From contig NC_065876.1 of NCBI RefSeq assembly GCF_933775445.1, positions 16,492,001-16,556,000 on the forward strand: 64,000 nt of DNA. Direction: 5' to 3'. This DNA comes from Argentina anserina (taxonomy: Eukaryota; Streptophyta; Magnoliopsida; Rosales; Rosaceae). A program made the translations under genes and the position numbers. Below, in pieces: positions 56,362 through 64,000 of this stretch. The notes beneath the pieces are model-generated. The model did no database searches. It saw only the letters and a program-made list of their open reading frames with translations, and was not told the origin of the DNA. Position 1 is the first letter of the stretch. Each line of letters begins with the position of its first letter.

Positions 56362-56980
56362 GATGCAAAGTCATATTTTGATATAAACTGCACTTATTGA
56401 GAAGTTTAGCAAAGATAAATAGAGATGAAGACGTGAGACCATTGAGAGATGAGATACCTGAAATTGGAACCTCTGGTATTCTTCTAGGTAAGAATAAAAC
56501 TCTTCACTCTACTATTTCACTCCTTTAATGCAAAAAAAATGAATATGCCTTCTTCTCTTTTTTGCTTCACCGTGTGCTCACCTCCCCTCTTTTTTTCTCC
56601 TCCCTTTGTTGTGCAGCTTGTGCTCTTTAAATAGAGGGGCTGAGCAGATATCTACTCATCCAAATTTTGAATTTTCCATGAAGATAGCTATTGAAGATCC
56701 CCATCTTTTGGAAATGATTAACTAACCTATCTTCAATTTGAATTTGGAAATCTCCCGTAACTTTGTTGGTTATGCATTCTGTTGGAAGAGTCAATTACAC
56801 AGTCTTCTTCTGAATTTTGACTCCACCCAAAAACGTTTTGGATATATATTCGTCAACTATTCAATATGTATTTACCTAATCATGTTTTATCATTCAACAG
56901 TTGCCCCCTCAAGCATCGTATATGTAGCTGCCTTACATGTGCGGGGCTTGACCATTAACCTATTTTTTGTTTGTTAGGAC

Positions 56981-59900
56981 ATGAATCAACGTGGAGAGCT
57001 TTATTCTGAACGTGTCTCTGGTAGAGATGGAAGAAAAATCATGAGTGCTCTAGAATATCAGAGGTCTCTTCCACTTAAATCAATCAAACTCACTATGTCA
57101 CTTGAGAGTCGACCGACATGGGCTATTCAGGAAGACCTGCGTTCTGGTTTCCTCAAATTTGATCCTCGTTCAGAAGACCAAGTAATCAAACCATGTCCTA
57201 ATTATGGCAGCTATTTTAAAGCTTGTACTCTGGAGAAAGTCAACAACAATGAAGATGGAGATGACAAGATGATAGTCGGAACTGATTTTTACCCCATAAT
57301 GCACCAGATGTTACAAAAGAAACGAGACTGGGAGAACAATTTTTCATTTCGGGGACGCTCTCTTTTTACCTTCGGTGTATTGGAATGGACTGAAGATGTA
57401 TTGGAGACTTTCAAAGAGACGCTATATGAAGCAGGCATATATGGTGCCATTGCCATATCTCGTTATCCTTATGAGCTTCCGAAGTTTGTTTGGAAGGCAT
57501 TCTGTGAATTATGGGGGCCTTTGTCAAATACACTGCACTTTGCCGACGGTGAAATGGGCATTTCTTTGTATGACTTGAAGGTCATTGGTGGCTTACCAAT
57601 ATCTGGTTTTCCTTATGAGGAATTTTTACCAACCAATACAGATCTGCTACAAGAGCAAGAATATCCTCCAACTGTTTTGGAGCTCTTGCGGATTCATTCC
57701 TCATTATGCACGGAGTATAAATGTCGAGAGATTTATTGGGACCAGTGGCTTGATCATTTTTATCGTGGGGGACTTGTTTATGCTGCTATTGGTGACACAA
57801 AAGCTCTTCCACCAAAGGCGAGGTCGTCTAGATCCCCATTAAAGGTTTCAAGAGAGGGCAAGCTTGCTGCTTTTCTTGTATTCTGGCTATGCAGGTTTTG
57901 TGCCATTTTTTTTTCATTAATTTTATAGTCTCGTCTTATACGAAACTCTATCATCTAATGACAGCTCTTTTTGACAGGTTTGTCCTTCCAACATGGGATT
58001 CGACAATAAGACCTGAAACCTTCTATATGGCATGCTTAATGGCGACGGGAGTCAAAGTTTCCTTAGCACCAACAACATTGGGGTATATTTATCACTGCCT
58101 TGGGAAAGTAGCTGTCCACCAACTAGGAGAGAAACCTCTAGAGATAGGTCTTCCAATTCACTACGTGATTGGCTGGCTTGGAGAATATTTCCCGCAGACA
58201 TATAGCCGTCGCCCAGACAAAGACTTTGGGGAAGATTATCCACTTCTGGCGAGATATGCTTGTGTTTCAAGTAAAGACCTTTCCATCACTTGTGCTAGAA
58301 TGATTTTTCGAGATAATAAATCTGTGGTATACCGACCTTACACATTTAATGAAGCTGAAGGCCAATTTCTAATTGATGATGAGACTTTATCGAATGAGAA
58401 GTTTGACTTTTTATTGAGTTTACGCTCTGCGTGCCTTCCTGTAAGAGTCGATGGTCAACTGATTTTAGAGCCATATTATCCCAATAGATTTGCTCGTCAA
58501 TTTGGGTATGATCAGAGTGTGCCCTCGAACCGCCTCACTTTTAGCGTTCCAAAGAGAAACCAGTGTTTTGTTGAGGAGTTAGCCAAAGCTCAGATTATTC
58601 TTCACAACAGGAACACTAATGCTCGTTTTTATATCCCGAGATATGCCTATCAGGGGCAATGCACCTGGTGGTATTGTAGATGGTGGTTGAAAGCTTGTAC
58701 GCCATATTTAGGACTTTCGGTGTCAAAGACTTACAAGACCTTTCGAAAGAGATCACCTGAACCCGAACATCGTATCTTTACAATGAACACGCTTGCTGAA
58801 ATTTCCAAAGATTTGAGGGAAATGGTCAAAATCTTGCCTTTACAGCAAAAGATTCATAAATCACCATGTGCTAATAATGGCAAGAACAAACAGCCAAGTG
58901 CCAGCAATAACAAAGATAGCAAGGACAAGCAGCCAATTGATATTCATGTTAAGAGGAATCAACATGTCCCTCTTAAGAAGACTGAAAGTGTCAACAAGAG
59001 TAGTATTCAGATGAGAGGTAACACCCAAAGAACAGTGAAGCAACATGTTCCAAAATTTGAGAGTGTAATCGTCTCTGATCCTTTAGACGATGTTCAAAAC
59101 ATCAATCTGACTGAAAGTGACTCCAGTTCCAGTTTTGTTCTTCCAAAAGCAAAACTTATATCTCAGCCTTCGAAGAGAAAACGTGAAGAGAGCTCAAATA
59201 AAACCTGTACTCAAAAGACTCAGAAAACTATGGAGAATGATGTTAAGAAGGTAATCCAAAATGCAGGTGAATTGATAAACCTTCTTCTTCCAGGTGTCTT
59301 CCGAATGATGATGATGTAGAGAAGGTTCTATCATCTGTGCTTGATCCTACATTGGCCACATTCACGAAGGACTATATTGTTGGGCACGTGAGAAATATCT
59401 TTGTGAAAGCTTCTTCTTCAACAGTACCGAAAGATTTGCTAACTCATGTTGAAGATATCAAATTATCCTTGACTTTACTACGTCCAGTCCTTCTGATATT
59501 GAAATCTGGTAAATCTTTACTCGAGAATTTTATGACCTCCATTGATGATATGCTGAAAGTAGCAGTTGAAACTTCTAGAGCTATGTCACTTCTTCAAGCG
59601 AACACAGGAGTTGATGTGGAATTTGCCTGTGATCTGATTTCTGACTATGAACGATGCATGAAGGTCAAAGAGGACTTAACTTCTCGGTTGGCTAAATCTT
59701 CTGCGATACTCAACGATTTGCAAGCTGCGGAGCTTGATATTATATCTGAAGAGAAACGTGTTGAGAAGAGACGCCAGAAGCATAATTCCGAGAAAGCAGC
59801 TGCTGAGGAGACCGCTGCTCTTTTAAGGAAATCCATCCAGGAGCAAGAGGATGAGGGCCAGTTGATTTTAAAGGAGAAGTCTGCTTGCATGAAAGAGGAA

Positions 59901-59999
59901 CTTCCAGAGATTGAGAAAGTTATTTCTTCAAACAACGTGGAGACGAAGAAGTATCAACAATCATTTGATTTCGTCCTGTCGCTTTTTTTCGTTGAGTAG
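56981..59999 (+). CDS. Plant mobile domain (PMD) protein, retrotransposon-borne
   Basis: Exon 1 56981-57894 and exon 2 from 57978 join in phase (TGC AG|G TTT; CTGGCTATGCAG|GTTTTG ... TTGACAG|GTTTG). The PMD (residues about 60-560) is recognisable from RGRSLFTFGVLEW, GPLSNTLHFADGEMGISLYD, LKVIGGLPISGFPYEEF, KVSREGKLAAFLVFWLCRF and YFPQTYSRRP. A Lys/Ser-rich linker follows. Near 59270 the frame shifts by one base (a stop then follows at 59317-59319), after which the next frame continues to TAA/TAG at 59999 with PNDDDVEKVLSSVLDPTLA and a long charged coiled coil (about 59640-59930). A single-base deletion is the simplest reading. PMD proteins are known both as host silencing and genome-stability factors (MAIL1/MAIN) and as cargo of transposons; here the antisense Gypsy pol and flanking repeats favour the latter. 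Its molecular activity is unknown. Confidence 0.8.
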
Positions 60000-60235
60000 T
60001 TGTTTAGATATCCCTTTCGTAATTTTGATGTAGGATCCTTTATTTCTCGTCCTTTCATTGCTTTGCAAAGTTCTCAGACTATTTTTTGAACTTGATTTCA
60101 TTTGTATTTGTTGCTTTTTTTTCCTCATTTCCTCGAATAACATTTTGATGCAAATGCTTCCTTAATGTCTTCCTTTGCTTATGAATCTGTGATAATTCAC
60201 CACTAAAGAACAAGAAAGAATTTGTTTGAAATTAT

Positions 60236-60300
60236 GACTGGATCTGGTGGTAACCAGACTGCCTACGTACCCAATTACGGGATCAAGTCAATCGTAGTTC
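60236..60300 (+). repeat. Double-hairpin motif, copy 3
   Basis: Stem TCTGGT/ACCAGA with loop GGTA, then TGCCTACGTACCC, GGGATCAAGTC and CGTAGTTC. Followed by CCTGATTGATTCAGG, itself a third 5-bp hairpin. Confidence 0.85.
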
Positions 60301-60346
60301 GCCTGATTGATTCAGGAAAGGAGTGGATTTTGGGATTTTTTTTTGC

Positions 60347-60411
60347 GACTGTACCTAGATAAAACTAGGTTGCCTACGTACCCAATAAAGGGATCAAGCC
60401 ACACGTAGTTC
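60347..60411 (+). repeat. Double-hairpin motif, copy 4
   Basis: Stem ACCTAG/CTAGGT with loop ATAAAA, then TGCCTACGTACCC, GGGATCAAGCC and CGTAGTTC, again followed by CCTGATTGATTCAGG. Confidence 0.85.
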
Positions 60412-60445
60412 ACCTGATTGATTCAGGAAAAACTTTTGGGATGGG

Positions 60446-60514
60446 GTGACTGCATCTAACTTTTGGAGTTAGACTACCTACGTACCCGATGAAGGGATCA
60501 AGCCGTCGTAGTTC
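60446..60514 (+). repeat. Double-hairpin motif, copy 5
   Basis: Stem TCTAAC/GTTAGA with a 7-nt loop, then ACCTACGTACCC, GGGATCAAGCC and CGTAGTTC. Ends 68 bp before the 3' end of the minus-strand pol. Confidence 0.85.
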
Positions 60515-60581
60515 AGGGAGGTTTTATGCTCTAATTTTTGCCTGGATCGCCTCCCCGGCTATTTAATCCAGTGAGCTTTTT

Positions 60582-61962
60582 TCATATATAGAACTTTTTG
60601 ACAAACTTTCCGTTTACACAAGCATAGACACAATCTCCATTCTCATTTGAAAGTTCGTATGCCCCTTTAGTGAAGACTTTGGTGATGACATAGGGTCCCT
60701 CCCATTTCGGCTCGAATTTCCCTTTGGACTTTCTGGTGATAACGATGGGTCTTCGTATTGTCAGAACTAAGTCCCCGATTCTGAAAGATCTGAACTTAAC
60801 TCTTTTATTGAAAGCGCCTGCTACCTGTGCTTGGTAAATCTCGAGCTTTTGTTGAACCGCGAGTCGTTTTTCATCAAGGGCTTCCAATTCAGCAAGTCTT
60901 ACTCTCGTATTTTCATCTGGATTATCAAGCTGAATAGCTATGCTTAATGATGGTAATTGGATCTCAAGTGGTAACACTGCTTCGGACCCGTATACCAAAT
61001 TATATGGGGTACATCCTGTTGCTGTACGAACCGTAGTTCTGTAGGCCCATAATGCTTCAGGTAGACGTTCGTGCCAATCTCATTTTTTTTTAGACCATTT
61101 TTTTTAGGATGTTGCCAAGCACTTTATTGAAAGCTTTCGCTTGCCCATTCGATGTAGGATTGTAGCTTGCAGAAAATGCATGCTGAATATGGTATTTTTC
61201 ACACAATCGAACCATGGCCTTGCATTTGAAATATGAGGCATTGTCTGAGACTATTTTTGAAGGAACACCGAAACGATAGATGATATGGTTTCGGATAAAA
61301 TCTGCAACATCTTCTGCCTTCACTGTCTTTAAAGGAATCGCTTCAGACCACTTAGAGAAATTATCAGTCGCAGCCAATATATATTGGTGTAGTCGTCATG
61401 ATTTAGGGTTTATGGCACCTATGACATCTAATCCCCATGTTTCAAAAGGATACGACAAAATGGAAGGGTGAAGAGGTAATGGAGGTTGGTGTATAAAATC
61501 CCCATGTAGTTGGCATGATTTACAGGCTTTGGCACAATCTATTGAATCTTGTACCATGGTTGGCCAGTAATAGCCTATTCTCTTCAACTGAGCTATGAGC
61601 TTTGGGCCGGCCTGGTGAGCTCCACAAATTCTTGCATGAGTATCATTAAGAGCTTGAGTTGCCTCCTCTTTCGATAAACATCTTAGAAGTACTCCATCAA
61701 AAGATCTACGGTACAAGGTGTCGTTTAAATATACGAATCGAAAGGAAGTCCGTCTCACATATGCTCTTTTTCTTGGATCACTGGGCAGTTTCCCCCTTTG
61801 ACAATAGTCAATCATGCTCTTTCGCCAATCAAATTCCTCTTCAACCTTGAATACTGTGACTGCATAGGTTTCTTGAACTTCATCCATTCTCTCAAGTGCA
61901 TAAGGCAATAATTGACGTTCCCCAACTGTGATCTGGACATCTCTCTCATCTGGTAAAGTTAG
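60582..61962 (-). pseudogene. Ty3/Gypsy integrase region, 5'-truncated
   Basis: The minus strand encodes, in order, the RNase H/integrase connector, the HHCC zinc finger (DTHARICGAHQAG ... CAKACKSC), and the catalytic core with the first Asp (GLDVIGAI), the second (IVSDNASYF) and SNGQAKAFNK. The third catalytic residue, normally Glu in GQAEA, is Lys here. A C-terminal chromatin-type region follows (VYGSEAVLPLEI ... GPYVITKVF), ending at 60582. A TGA interrupts the core near 61396 and an A-run near 61085 shifts the frame before DWHERLPEALWAYRT. Gag, protease and reverse transcriptase are absent; the upstream end is cut by another LTR element at 61963. Confidence 0.9.
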
Positions 61963-64000
61963 TGTAACGACCCCAAAATTTCGAGCTTAAAAACTCAAAA
62001 TTCTAAAGTCGTTAAACACAAAATAATCTCAAATAAATCGAAATCATTAAAGTGTAACAGCGGATCAATTCTGAGTTCTCAATACAACTCAGACAACCAA
62101 TTATTACAACCCAAATTTATAATCCATACATAAAATGGAAATGTAATAATCCTCACAAATCACTCACAAATCTCACAAATAAAATTACACAAATTCTCAC
62201 ACACAAATCCACGCTAAAACCTCACCACAAGTAGGATACGAACGACGTCGAGCCTCTGTAGTCGTCACTCAACCTCCACTAATCAGCACCTGCGGAATTA
62301 TCCCCTACACCATCGAATTGGTGCACCGGGATTGTAAACACAAACCCGGTAAGCTTATAGCTCGTATGAGTAAAAATCAAAATATAATTCGCATATCAAA
62401 ATATACGAAAGATCACAAAACAACAAATATAAATGCCCTCATGAGTCAATGGACAGCCCATCTGGTTGTCCTAAAGAAATATGAAATGAAACGCTCATGA
62501 GAAAATTAAGTAACCCTTCTGGTTACCCAATGCATTTATAATACGGGTACCAAGAACGCTGGTACACATCTGTTACCCCTCTCGTAATACACCGCTGATA
62601 TTGGATAGCCACCCGCTACCCAACATCCAAAATAAACTGAGTACCCATGAGCAGATAACCACCCGTTACCTCACATGCAGTACTAAGGCAGACATACTAG
62701 AGCTTTAACTGTATCGTAACTTTCGCCCGGCCAAAGGCTAGGTTTCGACTTGCCAAACACGTACAATAATCTCACTTCATATTGTACCAAAAATCAGGTC
62801 CGAAGACAATTCACATTTTAACAATCTCAATGTTAAAAATCACGTACAATAATCTCACATCATATTGTACAATTCAAATCACATGCTCAATATAATCACA
62901 ATAAAATCATAACAGTATATTATATAGCAAACTATATATATTCGTACTTATTTACCATTTATACAATACATATATAGTCCACTATATCTTATACATGTCA
63001 TATTTCACCACACATGCTCAATACACAAACTTCCGTCATCGAAATGACCATTTCTAATGAATTAATAACAGTATATAATATAATGAATTATATATATATA
63101 TGTACTTATTACCATTATACAGCATATATGTAATCCACTAAATTGTATACATGTTGTAATTCATTATTAAATACTCTTGCGAAAATCTTGAATCACCGCA
63201 AGGGTAGATTCGTAAATATGTGAGATTTTACTCACCTTATTGACTTGAGCGTAATTCCACAATTCCAGAAGATAATTTCTTTCCTCGATTTAACGATCAC
63301 CTTGAAAAGATAAGAAAAGAATTTAGAATCGTTTCGTAAACCTTTAAATGCCGAAACAGTAATAATCGGTTACTGTTAAGCAATTTTCGGTTTTACGAAG
63401 TTACTGTTCAGTGTTACTGTTACTATTCACGGTTACTGTACAATAAACAATTAAAACGTATTTCTGTACGTATAAATGCTATATACGTATTTCTGTACGT
63501 ATAAATACTGTTTAAATGTAAATACAATCTCAGTAAATAAAATTTACTAAATTACCCTTTTACAAATTACTTTTTACATTTACTGAAAGTAATTTATATT
63601 TACATTTACCGTAGGTAAAATTTAATTACATTTACCGTGCGTAAATAAAATTTACATTTACATTTACCGTACACAGTAAATTACCAAAATACCCTTCTGT
63701 CAAAACTGTTCACACCGCCGCACGTGGCGGCGCCGGTAGGCCGCGCGTGGGGCCCACGCGCCGACGCCCCCAACGGCTCATATCATGCCACCGCCGGGTC
63801 CAATCTCTTCTCCCCCTCCTCCTCTTCCTTCCTACAACATCAGACCCTTCCTAAACTCATCCACGCGCCGCCTCTAGGCGGCGGTAACCCTAAATCTCCT
63901 CCCCCTCCGATTTCTCCCAAAACAACTCTGATCCAACAATCAAGCACATCAATCGATCTATCTATCAAACCCTTACCTCGTGGGGGTGCAGCGATGCCGT
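61963..64000 (-). mobile_element. LTR-type sequence inserted in Gypsy pol (partial)
   Basis: On the minus strand the segment ends ...CGAAATTTTGGGGTCGTTACA exactly where Gypsy coding begins, a common LTR 3' end (TTACA) in plants. The segment has no long ORFs, contains TACCC/GGGTA-rich and AT-rich blocks, and turns GC-rich (GGCGGCGCC, CGCCGCC) near 63710-63890, as in some long plant LTRs. The element continues past the window, so whether it is a solo LTR or a full element is unknown. Confidence 0.5.
63457..63509. repeat. 28-bp direct repeat inside the LTR-type sequence
   Basis: ACGTATTTCTGTACGTATAA occurs twice, 28 bp apart, and is followed by TTACATTTACCG-type repeats with short palindromes (63590-63680). 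Confidence 0.75.

Noticed and set aside
56981..59999. Host MAIL1/MAIN orthologue
   Set aside because: Flanking hairpin repeats, adjacent Gypsy pol and the coiled-coil tail point to the transposon-borne PMD class; not excluded without a tree.
54671..60514. CRISPR-like array
   Set aside because: Units are unequal in spacing, have no uniform spacers, and the host is a plant; they are structured repeats instead.

Overview
The window is nuclear DNA from a flowering plant, almost certainly a eudicot. The genes have many short introns with GT..AG borders in an AT-rich background, the products are plant-specific (chloroplast ribosomal protein S9, CURT1 thylakoid protein, LysM receptor-like kinases, plant mobile domain protein), and plant transposon families fill much of the rest. 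I suspect a rosid such as a member of the Rosaceae from general resemblance, but nothing here proves it.

Layout. 1-2.0 kb: a hAT-like scrap and a long-TIR element. 2.1-3.9 kb (+): a seven-exon AP-1 clathrin adaptor sigma gene whose ATG is the last codon of its own exon. 7.2-8.2 kb (+): plastid ribosomal protein S9. 8.7-9.6 kb: Copia LTR and Harbinger relics. 10.4-18.3 kb (+): a 20-exon SKI3 gene, the TPR subunit of the cytosolic Superkiller RNA-decay complex; the assembled frame is open for 1177 residues. 19.0-19.4 kb: a long near-perfect foldback. 19.9-21.9 and 28.8-30.8 kb (both -): paralogous LYK4/LYK5-type LysM receptor pseudokinases. Between them lie a poly(A)-tailed retroposon with a 17-bp target-site duplication carrying a DUF4283/zinc-knuckle ORF, a fragment of a 3-ketoacyl-CoA synthase gene and a 12-bp minisatellite. 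32.4-34.6 kb (-): a FAR1/FRS-family pseudogene. 36.4 kb: a truncated tRNA. 37.3-39.9 kb (-): a CURT1C-like gene broken by an 8-bp duplication. 41.5-44.3 kb (-): an intact nine-exon PhoD-like phosphatase gene. 44.9-48.8 kb: MITEs, a LINE end and a lipoyl-domain gene fragment. 49.8-54.5 kb: a decayed PIF/Harbinger element containing a nested hAT remnant.

54.6-64 kb is the most unusual part. A plant mobile domain (PMD) gene with its own promoter-like region lies antisense and 3' to a decayed Ty3/Gypsy pol (integrase on the - strand). Five copies of a about 65-nt motif flank the PMD gene, two upstream and three downstream. Each copy can form two consecutive hairpins. In three copies the first stem has three different sequences that all pair, which looks like compensatory change. 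The pol fragment is cut off by a different LTR element that fills the end of the window.

Intact host genes are AP-1 sigma, RPS9, SKI3, the two LYKs and the PhoD-like phosphatase. They do not form a pathway. The two LYKs are the only clearly related pair.
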